Shown here: positions 35,343-45,500 of the stretch, one piece after another
Layout: each line of letters starts with the position of its first letter
Numbering within the stretch: the first letter of the stretch is position 1
DNA from: Flavobacterium sp. LC2016-12
Lineage (GTDB): Bacteria > Bacteroidota > Bacteroidia > Flavobacteriales > Flavobacteriaceae
Assembly: GCF_015351595.1 (NCBI RefSeq)
Contig: NZ_JADKPT010000008.1
Location: 144,443 to 208,442 of the forward strand
Direction of reading: 5' to 3'
DNA length: 64,000 bases
Translations under genes and position numbers: made by a program
The notes under the pieces: generated by a model
Seen by the model: only the letters and a program-made list of their open reading frames with translations
Database searches by the model: none
What the model was told of the DNA's origin: nothing

Positions 35343-35810
35343 TCATAAATTATTTTTTTCAGAATGATTGATTCTTTTTTGTTCTATGGTACCTGGTCCC
35401 ACTGTAGTTTCATTATCTTTTTGTTTCACTAAAAATATATAACCAACAAACGGTTTTGTTTTTATAAGATAGTTTAGAACAATACAATCGTCTGTAAAAC
35501 TCACTACATCATATTTAAAATTCCCCCAGGAAAAAATACTGTCTTTAGTTACAGACCATTTTAGAGGAACTTCCACAACATCTTTTTCTCCTAAATATTC
35601 TTGAAATTTTCCTTTACTATTTCTCTCATATCTGTGACTCAATTTATCTTTGCTAAATTTAAAATGAGTAAAATGTGAAGAGTTTGAATTATAATATACC
35701 CAATGTTCATCAGGTTTTGTTATAAGGCTTTCTTCAATAGGATTTAGATCACTACAGCTTATAAAAACAAATGTAAGGGCTAATGCATAAAATTTTGTTT
35801 TCATAGGCAA
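35343..35810 (-). CDS. Small lipoprotein of unknown function
   Basis: The 155-residue protein has a lipoprotein signal (MKTKFYALALTFVFISC, Cys about residue 19 of the longer form), so it is anchored in a membrane. The mature part is predicted mostly beta (HWVYYNSNSSHFTHFKFSKDKLSHRYER, PLKWSVTKDSIFSWG, YDVVSFTDDCIVLNYL), perhaps a small lipocalin-like barrel, but I recognise no family. Translation could start at 35810 or two codons later at 35804; the latter gives the neater signal. The stop is seven bases from the shared terminator. No operon partner is apparent. Confidence 0.6.
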   Translation of the reverse strand: MPMKTKFYALALTFVFISCSDLNPIEESLITKPDEHWVYYNSNSSHFTHFKFSKDKLSHRYERNSKGKFQEYLGEKDVVEVPLKWSVTKDSIFSWGNFKYDVVSFTDDCIVLNYLIKTKPFVGYIFLVKQKDNETTVGPGTIEQKRINHSEKNNL

Positions 35811-36279
35811 TGATTTGAAAATAAGAATAAATATAAAGTATTATTCGATATTTCACTTTGTATTTTGATATAATCGATTTTTAGCTACTCATATTGAATT
35901 CCCATCAATAAAATTTGAAGGTACTTTTGCAGATCCTTTTTTATTCAAAATCTTTTTTTCTCCAATCTCTCCAAGAAATTAAAAGCGATAGCCATTACAG
36001 TAATATCAAGAATTTCTTTTATTACTATGTAATTATAAGAGTTATTATAGTATTATTTCTTAATTAATCTTCTTTGTTTTCTCTTTGTTTCATAAGATTT
36101 GTCGATCGATTTGAAATTTTACAAACATTAATATAATAGCTGGTTTGTATATATTATATTAGCGACAGATTAAAGGATTAGAAAGATTAAATTAAAATCT
36201 AGTCAATCTACACGATCTGTGTGAACAAGAAATAACACATAAAACTATTTATTTCATGTGTTAAGAAAATTACAAGAAT
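35811..36279. other. Divergent gap, nothing recognised
   Basis: These 469 AT-rich bases separate the minus-strand lipoprotein gene and lutA. TGGTTTGTATATATTATATT near 36141-36160 has a TTTG that could serve as a -33 element for lutA, but no TAnnTTTG follows at the right distance. Confidence 0.4.
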
Positions 36280-37020
36280 ATGAAAGTTGGACTTTTTATA
36301 CCCTGCTATGTCGACCAATTTTATCCAAAAGTAGGTATTGCAACGTATGAGCTTTTACAAAAATTAGGTTGTGATGTTCATTTTCCAATGGGACAAACCT
36401 GTTGTGGACAACCGATGGCAAATAGCGGATATCAATATTTAACCAAAGGATGCGATGCCAATTTTATCGCCAATTTTTCTGGTTTTGATTATATCGTTTG
36501 CCCGTCAGGAAGTTGTGTTTTGCATGTAAAAGATCATTTGCATGATGAAAAACAAGAAGATTTAGCGACTGAAATGCGCAAGAAGGTTTTTGAATTGACA
36601 GAGTTTATTACTGATATTCTGAAAGTTGATCATATAGACGGGAGCTTTCCCTTTAGGGTCGGAATGCATACAAGCTGTCACGGACAGCGCGGTTTAAAGC
36701 TTTCGCAGATGACCGAATTAAACGCTCCGTTTTTCTCTAAACCGGAACAATTATTACACAATATAAAAGGACTCGATTTGGTTTCTTTGACCAGAAAAGA
36801 TGAATGTTGTGGTTTTGGAGGTACTTTTTGTGTGACCGAGGAAGCAGTTTCAGTTAAGATGGGACAAGATCGAATTAAAGATCATGAAAGCCACAATGTT
36901 GATTATATAACAGGAGGTGATATGTCGTGCCTGATGCATTTGGAAGGAATTCTGAAAAGACAAAAAAGCAACATCAAAACGATTCATATAGCCGAGATAT
37001 TAAATTCATTGGAAAATTAA
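36280..37020 (+). CDS. lutA: L-lactate oxidation Fe-S protein LutA
   Basis: The 246-residue cytoplasmic protein contains two CCG-type cysteine-rich domains: MGQTCCGQPMANSGY with CPSGSC near residues 38-85, and HTSCHG with DECCGFGGTFCV near 125-190. This is the standard layout of LutA/YkgE (glycolate-oxidase GlcF-like). With LutB and LutC it forms the iron-sulfur L-lactate dehydrogenase complex that oxidises lactate to pyruvate. lutB follows after 24 bases. No lactate permease gene is adjacent. Confidence 0.93.
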   Translation: MKVGLFIPCYVDQFYPKVGIATYELLQKLGCDVHFPMGQTCCGQPMANSGYQYLTKGCDANFIANFSGFDYIVCPSGSCVLHVKDHLHDEKQEDLATEMRKKVFELTEFITDILKVDHIDGSFPFRVGMHTSCHGQRGLKLSQMTELNAPFFSKPEQLLHNIKGLDLVSLTRKDECCGFGGTFCVTEEAVSVKMGQDRIKDHESHNVDYITGGDMSCLMHLEGILKRQKSNIKTIHIAEILNSLEN

Positions 37021-37044
37021 AAGATTCCTTTTAACTCACAAAAG

Positions 37045-38445
37045 ATGTCTTCAGAAAAAATAATAGAACACAGCGAAGCCGCAACACGTTTTAATAAAGA
37101 TGTAGAGCGCGTAAACTGGCATGATGAAACGCTTTGGTTTGTCCGTGAAAAACGAGATAAATCGGCACATCAAATTCCGGACTGGGAATTGCTTTGTGAA
37201 ACGGCTTCTCAAATCAAAAATAATGTGCTGGCCAATATGCACGATTATTTAATTGATTTTGAAGCCAATGCCCAGAAAAACGGAATCATTGTGCATTGGG
37301 CTGCAGATGCAAAAGAACATAATGAAATTGTACATTCGATTTTACAAAAGCACGATGTAAAGCAAATGGTGAAATCAAAATCAATGCTTACAGAGGAATG
37401 TCATCTGAATGATTATTTAGCGGATAAAGGGATCGAGGTAATCGATTCAGATTTAGGAGAATATATTGTGCAGCTTCGTAAAGAACCGCCAAGTCATATT
37501 GTGTTGCCAGCCATTCACCTTAAAAAAGAAGATGTCAGTGAAACTTTCCACGAACATCTGGGAACTGAAAAAGGAAATTTTGATCCTCAATATTTAACAG
37601 AATCAGCAAGACGAGAACTTCGTGATACGTTTTTAACGCGCAAAGCCGCTTTAACAGGAGTAAATTTTGCCATTGCCGAAACAGGTGAGTTTGTAGTTTG
37701 TACCAACGAAGGAAATGCAGATATGGGAGCGCATTTAGCCGATGTTCACATTGCCTGTATGGGATTTGAAAAACTGATTCCTGAGCGTAAACATTTAGGC
37801 GTTTTCCTAAGATTATTGGCCAGAAGCGCAACGGGACAACCGATCACTACTTTTTCAAGTCATTTTAAGAAACCAAGAGACGGAAAAGAAATTCATATTG
37901 TAATTGTCGATAATGGAAGAAGCACACAATTAGGCAGAGCAGATTTCAGAAACTCTTTAAAATGTATTCGTTGTGGTGCTTGTATGAACACTTGTCCGGT
38001 GTACAGAAGAAGTGGCGGACATAGTTATCATAATGCCGTTGCGGGACCAATTGGGTCGATTTTAGCGCCTAATTTAGACATGAGCAAAAATGCCGATTTA
38101 CCTTTTGCAAGTACTCTTTGTGGTTCTTGTACTAATGTTTGTCCGGTTAAAATTGATATTCACGACCAGTTATACAAATGGCGTCAGGTTTTGGTAAAGG
38201 AAGGGCATACGCCCACTTCAAAAACGATGGCAATGAAAACGATGGCAACCGTTTTAGCGAATCCAACGGTATTTAATTTGGCTGGAAAATCGGGAAGATT
38301 TGTAATGAAAAATATTCCGGGATTAGTGAATAATAAAATGAACAAATGGTACGACCAGCGCGAAATGCCAGAAGTTCCAGAGGAATCTTTTAGAGAATGG
38401 TACAAGAAAAATTCAAGAGAATCTAAAGCAAATAAAAATGAGTAG
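37045..38445 (+). CDS. lutB: L-lactate oxidation Fe-S protein LutB
   Basis: The 466-residue protein has an N-terminal LUD-type domain (about 60-290, with TGVNFAIAETGEFVVCTNEGNAD). A ferredoxin-like segment with two 4Fe-4S motifs follows: CIRCGACMNTCPVYR and CGSCTNVCPVKIDI. The C-terminal tail resembles other LutB/YkgF proteins. It transfers electrons from lactate within the LutABC complex. Its last eight bases overlap the start of lutC, consistent with coupled translation. Confidence 0.94.
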   Translation: MSSEKIIEHSEAATRFNKDVERVNWHDETLWFVREKRDKSAHQIPDWELLCETASQIKNNVLANMHDYLIDFEANAQKNGIIVHWAADAKEHNEIVHSILQKHDVKQMVKSKSMLTEECHLNDYLADKGIEVIDSDLGEYIVQLRKEPPSHIVLPAIHLKKEDVSETFHEHLGTEKGNFDPQYLTESARRELRDTFLTRKAALTGVNFAIAETGEFVVCTNEGNADMGAHLADVHIACMGFEKLIPERKHLGVFLRLLARSATGQPITTFSSHFKKPRDGKEIHIVIVDNGRSTQLGRADFRNSLKCIRCGACMNTCPVYRRSGGHSYHNAVAGPIGSILAPNLDMSKNADLPFASTLCGSCTNVCPVKIDIHDQLYKWRQVLVKEGHTPTSKTMAMKTMATVLANPTVFNLAGKSGRFVMKNIPGLVNNKMNKWYDQREMPEVPEESFREWYKKNSRESKANKNE

Positions 38446-39025
38446 TAAAGCTGAAATTTTACAAAAAATAAAAAACAGTCAACCGAGTGGAATTGCTGAT
38501 TTACCTAATTTAAATGTTTTAGGTTCTGATCAGTTTGATGTTTTTGAAATGTATAAAACAGTATTGAAAAACATTGGAGGAAATCCGATAGAAGTTGTTG
38601 ATTATAATGAAGTACTAACGTATATCAAGAATAATTATCCACTTGAAAAACGAATTATAACTACACTTCCGGAACTTTCTGAAATTGCACTTTTGGGCTG
38701 GACAAATGATGATCCGCATTCGCTTAAAGATGTGGAATTAACGATTATAAAAGCGGATTTTGGAGTAGCTGAAAACAGTGCACTTTGGGTAACAGATGCT
38801 ATTTTAGGACAACGTGTCGCTCCTTTTATAACACAATATTTAGCGATTATCGTAAATAAAAAAGACCTTATTCCAACAATGCATCAGGCTTACGACAGAA
38901 TTGGAAATCAGGAATATGGTTTCGGAACTTTTATCGCCGGGCCTTCTAAAACTGCTGATATTGAACAGTCATTGGTTTTGGGTGCTCATGGAGCTAGGGG
39001 ATTAGTTGTTTTTTTGATGGAGTAA
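38438..39025 (+). CDS. lutC: L-lactate utilisation protein LutC (LUD domain)
   Basis: The 195-residue protein is a single LUD domain. It contains ADFGVAENSALWVTDA and a C-terminal GFGTFIAGPSKTADIEQSLVLGAHGARGL, the hallmark glycine-rich end of LutC/YkgG. The start overlaps lutB by eight bases. It is the third subunit of the lactate-oxidising complex. The gene is followed by a 73-base gap to a convergent gene with no clear terminator hairpin. Confidence 0.93.
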   Translation: MSSKAEILQKIKNSQPSGIADLPNLNVLGSDQFDVFEMYKTVLKNIGGNPIEVVDYNEVLTYIKNNYPLEKRIITTLPELSEIALLGWTNDDPHSLKDVELTIIKADFGVAENSALWVTDAILGQRVAPFITQYLAIIVNKKDLIPTMHQAYDRIGNQEYGFGTFIAGPSKTADIEQSLVLGAHGARGLVVFLME

Positions 39026-39098
39026 GTTACACAGGCTCGCACTAGCATTTGGCTTTAAACACAAAATACAAAAATGTTTGTAATTGGATTTCGAAATG

Positions 39099-40070
39099 TT
39101 ATTTGCTTTTTTGTGCCGAAAAGTAATCTACAGCATCATTAATAGCTGAATCTATAGTTTGGTATTTCATTTTAAATGAATGAATGGACTTTTCATTACA
39201 ATAAAAATTATCAATACAAAGAGCCTTCATATTGGTAGAACTAAGATTAGTTTTTATTTTGAAAAGCCGCATTAGATCGCCAAAATACCCTAGTAAAGTT
39301 AAACCACATTTTGGAATTTTAATCATTACAGGTTTTTGGTTGGTGATATTATTTAGCTTTTTGAAAAATTGAAAATAACTTAAATTTTCATTTGCAATAA
39401 GATATTTTTGACCATTTTCAGCAGCTGTAAAACTCTTAATAACGGCATTTGAAACGTCTTTTACGTGAACGAAATTTTTTCCTCCCGGAGGATAGAAAAC
39501 AATCTTTTTTTTCCATCCCATTAAAATAATTTTTCCGGAACTTGGCTTTGAATCATAAGCACCAATCATAAAAGTGGGCTGCAGCAGAATGACATCAGTT
39601 TTATGAATATTTTCAAGCAAAAATTGTTCCGCTTCAAACTTACTAATTGCATAGAATGAATCAGTAAAAGGCTTTTTCATTGCTTTTAGTTCATTCCCTA
39701 AAACGGCTAGAGATCCAAAACCCAGTGTATTTGCAGTGCTAACAAAAACAAACTTTTTAACACCACAACAAACAGCAGCATTAAACAATTGTTTTGTAGT
39801 CTCGTAATTAATTTTTCTATATCTATCATAAGTAGTTAGGCTTTGACTCGTTTCGGCAGCAACATGAATTACAATATCAATATCCTTTAAGAATGGTGTT
39901 AGATCATCAAATAAGTTTCCCTGAATGAGTTCAAGATTTTGATGATTTGGCCCTATAAATTTTGCCTTATCACGTATTAATCCTTTTACAATAAAATTCT
40001 TAAGCAAAAGATCTTCTACTAGATTTGAGCCAAGTAAACCGTTAATTCCTGTAACAAAGACTTTTTTCAT
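39099..40070 (-). CDS. NAD(P)-dependent epimerase/reductase (dihydroflavonol-reductase-like)
   Basis: Starting at 40070, MKKVFVTGINGLLGSNLVEDLLLK gives a clean 323-residue extended-SDR protein with the TGxxGxxG nucleotide loop. It also has FVSTANTLGFGS, a catalytic YAISKFEAE (YxxxK) and LLQPTFMIGAYDSKPSSG, like bacterial dihydroflavonol-4-reductase/hopanoid-type epimerases. A longer frame to 40202 exists but would overlap the SDR gene by 132 bases, so it was not used. Its ATG overlaps the stop of the upstream SDR gene (TAATG), indicating translational coupling. The substrate is unknown, perhaps a lipid or polyketide ketone. Confidence 0.85.
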   Translation of the reverse strand: MKKVFVTGINGLLGSNLVEDLLLKNFIVKGLIRDKAKFIGPNHQNLELIQGNLFDDLTPFLKDIDIVIHVAAETSQSLTTYDRYRKINYETTKQLFNAAVCCGVKKFVFVSTANTLGFGSLAVLGNELKAMKKPFTDSFYAISKFEAEQFLLENIHKTDVILLQPTFMIGAYDSKPSSGKIILMGWKKKIVFYPPGGKNFVHVKDVSNAVIKSFTAAENGQKYLIANENLSYFQFFKKLNNITNQKPVMIKIPKCGLTLLGYFGDLMRLFKIKTNLSSTNMKALCIDNFYCNEKSIHSFKMKYQTIDSAINDAVDYFSAQKSK

Positions 40071-40864
40071 TATTCGATTTCTCTTTTTATAGCTCTTGTC
40101 ATTAAGGGTAACCTTATTGCAATTGGCAAAATTTTTAATAACGCCCAACTTATGGGATTTACCATGATTACAGAATCTTTCTTGAATAATTGTTGGATAC
40201 AATACTGCGCTACTTTTTCAGGATCCAGTAATGTTAGTTTTCCCAGTAAGCCTTGTTTTTCAATTCTTGCTGTAATCTCGGCGCTAGTTTTCATAGCGCC
40301 AGGATTTACAACACTAACAAAAACATTGGTGTCTTTTAATTCCTCATTCAATCCTCTTGAGAAAGAATGAATAAAGGTTTTAGAAGCCGGGTAAACAGTT
40401 TTATATCCAATAGGGGAGAAAGCCGCCATACTTGATACATTGAGTATGTAGGCTTGTTTTTGTCTTAATAAATTAGGTAATAACTGATGTGTTAATATTG
40501 ATGTTGCCACAACATTTACCTGCATTATGGTATTGATATAGTCAACTTTGGCATCGACAAATTTTTTCGTTCCGCCAGTTCCGGCATTGTTGATTAATAT
40601 AGAAATGTTGAAATTATTATTGATCCAATTAGCTAGTGATATGACATTAGCACAAACTGATAAATCAATTTCAAATGGAGCTGTTTTAACCTCGTATTTA
40701 AGCTCTATTTCTTTTGAAAGATTTAGTAGCCCCTGATCAGGTAAACTAACCAGTACAAGATTCATTTTTCTTTTGGCAAATTCCAATGCAAACTCTTTTC
40801 CTAATCCCTGACTTGCGCCAGTTATTACTACAAATTGTTCTTCTGATTTTTTTTCGAATGGCAT
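40070..40864 (-). CDS. Short-chain dehydrogenase/reductase
   Basis: The 264-residue classical SDR has TGASQGLGKEFA, the NNAG motif in ILINNAGTGGTK, the serine in NVSSMAAFSPIG and the YxxxK in YPASKTFIHSF. The C-terminal ILPIAIRLPLMTRAIKREIE is hydrophobic then basic, suggesting membrane association. It reads directly into the epimerase-like gene by a TAATG overlap, so the two probably act on one substrate. Two CAAAnnTA matches at 40870 and 40884 are possible minus-strand -7 elements, though no matching -33 was seen. Confidence 0.85.
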   Translation of the reverse strand: MPFEKKSEEQFVVITGASQGLGKEFALEFAKRKMNLVLVSLPDQGLLNLSKEIELKYEVKTAPFEIDLSVCANVISLANWINNNFNISILINNAGTGGTKKFVDAKVDYINTIMQVNVVATSILTHQLLPNLLRQKQAYILNVSSMAAFSPIGYKTVYPASKTFIHSFSRGLNEELKDTNVFVSVVNPGAMKTSAEITARIEKQGLLGKLTLLDPEKVAQYCIQQLFKKDSVIMVNPISWALLKILPIAIRLPLMTRAIKREIE

Positions 40865-40995
40865 GATATCAAATTTATAAAAGCAAAGGTAGATTTGATT
40901 ATAGCCGTAAATGTGCGTGTTTATAAACAGAAACTATTTTAAGGTTGTTTCTAAAAGGTTTATTTATAAGGGGTTATTTTGTTTTAAGGTCGAAG

Positions 40996-42102
40996 TTATA
41001 AATCCGTTCTCTTTTTTTTGAATTCGGAAGGAGTTTGATTGGTAATTTTTTTAAATGTGCTATTAAATGATGTCTTTGAATTAAAACCAGATTCATAAGC
41101 AATACCTAAAATAGAGAAATGCTTCATTTTATCATTTACTAACAATTTTTTTGCTCTTTCTACGCGATACTTATTTATGAAATGAAAGAAATTTTCGTTA
41201 AAACCGGAATTAATAGCATAAGATACCTGATGAGGCGTGCTCTTAACCAATTCTGATAATTTAATTAGATTTAACTCGCTGTCCAGATAAGGCTGTTGCT
41301 CCAGCATTACCTGATGTAGTTTTATTTTAAGCGCAACTAGTTCCTCATCAGAAACAACCTTTCGTTTTGCTTCAATTAAGTCTTCTTGTTCATTAATTAA
41401 AATAATCTGAGAACGTTGTTTTTCGTCTAATGGGAAAATTTCTTTTTGTTTTAAAGAATAATGGGAAATAATTAAAATAATGATGAATGAAATTCCATTT
41501 AAAAATATGTTTAATGTTGACAAAAAGAAAAACATATTGTAAATAGTAATAATTATGCTCATTAAAAATAATGATAAAATTATGTATTCTAGCCAGCTAA
41601 GATCTATTTCATTAGCGTTGGAAGAAAAAACTAAGGTGTTTTTCTTGTGTTTTCGAATTTTTAAATAAGAAGCGAGGACATAAAAAAGTGATTGAATCAA
41701 CATTAATACAATAGAAAACAAATGCACAAATGCGGAGCTTTTTATCGAAAGGATAACCAATAAAGCTAAAAAAATAAAGGGAAGAATGAGGTATTTTAGA
41801 TCGTACTTACTGAATTTGTAATTTGGATTTGTAAAAAATACAATACTGAAATACAATACCAGCGGAGTAAAAAATTGTATAAAATGGATTATGACATTCA
41901 GGTATACATTTATTTTAGAAAACCCTATTAGTAAAGCCAATTCATCCATCCAAAAAGTAGCCCATAAAAGTAAAAAGACTCCAAAGCAAAAATTAGCTTT
42001 CTTGTTTACATTTAACGGATTGGTGATTTTAAGAAAAGAGAGCAAAATAAGAGAACCAAAAATTAGAATTATGATAAGGTTATTAAGTCCTGTTACATTC
42101 AT
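40996..42102 (-). CDS. AraC-family regulator with polytopic membrane N-terminus
   Basis: The 368-residue protein has roughly seven hydrophobic segments in residues 1-215, a charged linker (KQKEIFPLDEKQRSQIILINEQEDLIEAKRK), and a C-terminal AraC-type helix-turn-helix pair (about 260-365; FSILGIAYESGFNSKTSFNSTFKKITNQTPSEFKK). This membrane-sensor/AraC architecture is common in Flavobacteriia and is thought to sense signals directly at the membrane. It is transcribed towards the SDR/epimerase pair and might control it. TAACTTTG on the minus strand (42148-42141) fits a -7 element. Confidence 0.85.
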   Translation of the reverse strand: MNVTGLNNLIIILIFGSLILLSFLKITNPLNVNKKANFCFGVFLLLWATFWMDELALLIGFSKINVYLNVIIHFIQFFTPLVLYFSIVFFTNPNYKFSKYDLKYLILPFIFLALLVILSIKSSAFVHLFSIVLMLIQSLFYVLASYLKIRKHKKNTLVFSSNANEIDLSWLEYIILSLFLMSIIITIYNMFFFLSTLNIFLNGISFIIILIISHYSLKQKEIFPLDEKQRSQIILINEQEDLIEAKRKVVSDEELVALKIKLHQVMLEQQPYLDSELNLIKLSELVKSTPHQVSYAINSGFNENFFHFINKYRVERAKKLLVNDKMKHFSILGIAYESGFNSKTSFNSTFKKITNQTPSEFKKKRTDL

Positions 42103-42542
42103 ACTTTCTTTTTTTTAAATTCTGTTTGTCTTGGTATTAGCAAAGTTATTGTTTTGTTTTAACTTTTCTATTATACTGCTTTAGTAAATTAACAGTTGAT
42201 TTTTACTGCATTGTTGCTACTTCAGTTTCCAAAGTACAAGAATAAATCCTGAAATTTCATTTTAATGCGTTGAAGGTATGAGAACAGGATTACACAATAT
42301 TTTTTTTAGATTATAATAGCAAAAAGACTTTCTAAAGTAAAAATTGACTGTATTTGCATTTCTTGATTTATAAAGCTTTATGGGCCTATTTTTTTATAGG
42401 TATAGATTTGTTAAAAAGATAGGCGAAGTATAAAATCTTATAAGATAAGAAGTAATGCGATTTTTATCTGTTTGTTTTTATGAAATATCTATAAAATTAA
42501 CTTATAATTGTACTTTTTACACTCAGGCAAAAAAAAATTATT
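42103..42542. other. Divergent regulatory gap between AraC and HTCS genes
   Basis: It holds the minus-strand -7 candidate at 42141-42148. On the plus strand only a TACTTTTT near 42511-42518 resembles a -7 element before the HTCS start. No repeats or frames were recognised. Confidence 0.4.
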
Positions 42543-45500
42543 TTGAAGTATTTTGTTTTACATCTTCTTTTTTTAATTGGTTTTTCTTCTGTATGCTTTG
42601 CACAGGATAATCCTATAAAATTTCTTGATATTTCTGATGGTTTGTCTAACAATTCTGTAACCACCATTTTTCAGGATAGTGATGGTTATCTTTGGTTTGG
42701 AACTTATGATGGATTAAATCGTTATGATGGTTATAATTTCAAAGTTTTCCGAAACAGAATCAATGACGAAAAATCACTCCTTTTTAATACCATTTATAAT
42801 ATTGAAGGCGATTCCAGAAAAAACATTTGGGTTGGAGGTTCAAATGGTATCTGTATTTACAATAAAAGAACAGCAACATTTCATCCGGTAGAATATGTTT
42901 TGTCCAACAAAAAGCCTAAAGTTTTAAAAGATATTATTCATCAGATGCGATCAGTTTCTACTGAGCTTGTTTTGGTCGCTTCTCAGAATTTAGGTTTAAT
43001 TGCTTTTGAGAACGGTTCTTTTGTCGGGAAACAAATTCCGCTAAAAGTTTTAGGAAACAATATCAGCATTAATAATTATGATGCCATTGCTATTCAGGAC
43101 GACAAGAAAAAAGGCCATTCCTGGATATATGTTCGTAATGTTGGAATTTGCAGTTACAATTATCAATCAAAAAGTCTAAAGTCAGTTTTCTCCTTTTCAA
43201 AAGAAGTGAAAGCAATGAAATTGGCCTCTGATGGAAATCTTTGGCTTGGAACCGATGAAGGAATTTTTATGTTCAATACAAAGTCCGGTGCGCTTTCAGA
43301 GAATTATTTTTCGAATAAATGCAGTGTTACGGATATTCTTTTGGACAAGAAAAATGAAATCTGGATCACAACAGACGGCTGTGGTATTTACAAAATTATC
43401 GGAACAAATAAAAAAGCCAGTTCATACAATGTTGTAAACGATGTACAATTGGCAAAAAGTAACTCGGTTTGGAGTTTGTACGAAGATAAGTCCGGAAATA
43501 AATGGTTTGGTTCCTTACGTGGTGGTATAAGTATGCTGAGTAATACGCCTAAATATTTTAAAAGCGTTCGTTATAATGCGGCGAATCCTGCCGAAAACTT
43601 TATTTTATCTTTTTGTGAAGATGAAAAGAAAAATTTGTGGGTAGGTACAGATGGTGCAGGATTGAAATATTGGAACCGAAAAACAAATACCTATAGTAAT
43701 TACAGCAATAAATTATCGAGTCCCTTTATTACCGGAATTGTCAGGGATAATAATAACGATATTTGGTTGTCAACCTGGAACGGCGGGGTAAATAAGATTA
43801 ATGCGAACAATAATACCGTTACCCAATATTCTTGTTTAAATCCTTTTACCAAACAAATTGAAAAGAAAATTTGGCTGGTATATAAAGATTCAAAATCTAA
43901 CATTTGGGCGAGCGCAACAAATGAAGGTTGTTTGTATTGGTTTGACAGATCCAAAAATGGTTTCGTTCTTTTTGATAAATCGATTACGAATCTGCAATCT
44001 TTAACGGAAACCAGTGACGGAAAACTTTGGGGAGGAAATTATACGACTTTATTCTCTTTCGAAAAAAATAGCAGAAAAATTTCTAAAACAGTTATAGGAA
44101 ACCCAATAAGATGCATTCATGAAGACAAAGACAAAAATCTGTGGTTGGGTACTCAGGAAGGTGGCTTATTACTATTTGACCGAAAAACAAATACCTTCAA
44201 AAGATTAACTACAGACGACGGTTTGCCATCAAATACGATTTTGCGATTACTTGAAGACAAAGAAGGGAATCTTTGGATGAGTACTTATAATGGAGTTTGC
44301 CGATTTGACAAGAAACAAAAAACCTTCCGTAATTTTTCTGTAAATGATGGTCTGCAAAGCAATCAGTTTAGTTTTAATGCGGGAATTAAATTATCGACAG
44401 GAGAATTTTTGTTTGGAGGAATTAACGGTTTCAATATCTTTTTTCCGGAAGCAATCAAAGGATTCAATCAGCAGAATAATTTGCTGCTGACAGATTTCTA
44501 TGTAAACAATCAGCCCATTGAAGAAAGCAAAAATGATTTGGTTTCTAAATGGGAATCGGGTAAAATAAAAGAAGTGAGCCTGCCGTACGATCAGACTACT
44601 TTATCACTTGAATTTGTTGCATTAGATTATAACAATGCCGACAAAATAAATTATGCGTATTATTTAGAAGGCTGGGATGCGCAATGGAATTATGTGGGGC
44701 AGGCCCGAAAAGCAAATTATGCGAGATTAACCGAAGGGAAATATACTTTTAAAGTAAAAACTACCAATTTTAAAGGTGGATGGAATAAAGAAATAAGTCT
44801 TGTAAGAATAGAAATTTTACCACCCTGGTACAGAACATGGTGGGCATATTCTTTGTATTTATTAGCGCTGGCCGGAATTCTTTTTGCGTATTTGGAATAT
44901 CATAAAAATAAAGAAAAACTAAAATACAAAGTAAAAATTGCAGAACTGGAAAGCAAGAAAGAAAAAGAAGTTGCCGAAAAACAATCGTCAATGTTTACTT
45001 ATATCTCGCATGAGTTTAGAACGCCGCTTTCGCTGATTATAAATCCGCTGAAAAAAGCAGTTCAGAAAGAAAGTGTTCAAAACGGATCTTCGGGAAGTGA
45101 CCTGGCAATTGCCCATCGAAATGCCCGCAGACTTTTGAGTCTCGTAGATCAGCTTTTGCTTTTTAGAAAAGCCGAAAATGATGCTGACTCGCTTAGATTA
45201 TCGTCCATAAATGTAAATAGTTTATGCAACGAGGTATATCAATGTTTTGTCAATCAGGCAAAGGATAAAAATATTCAATACAACTTTCATATTCCGGATC
45301 ACGAAATTATAATTATCGGCGACTATGAAAAAATTGAAATTTCATTATTCAATTTAATGTCTAATGCTTTTAAATACACGCACATTGGTGGTGAAATTAA
45401 TCTTAAACTGACAGAAACAACTAATGAAGTAATATTGGAAATCTCTGATAATGGCGATGGAATTGAGAAAAAGGATATTGAGGTTATTTTTGAGAAATTC

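Noticed and set aside
35871..35884. ATCGAT-containing sequence near 35875 as another LacI operator
   Set aside because: It reads ATAATCGATTTTTA; the right half lacks TTACA and no PUL gene is adjacent.
40071..40202. 44-residue N-terminal extension of the epimerase-like protein
   Set aside because: The extension overlaps the SDR gene in another frame, and the Rossmann motif starts right after the ATG at 40070.
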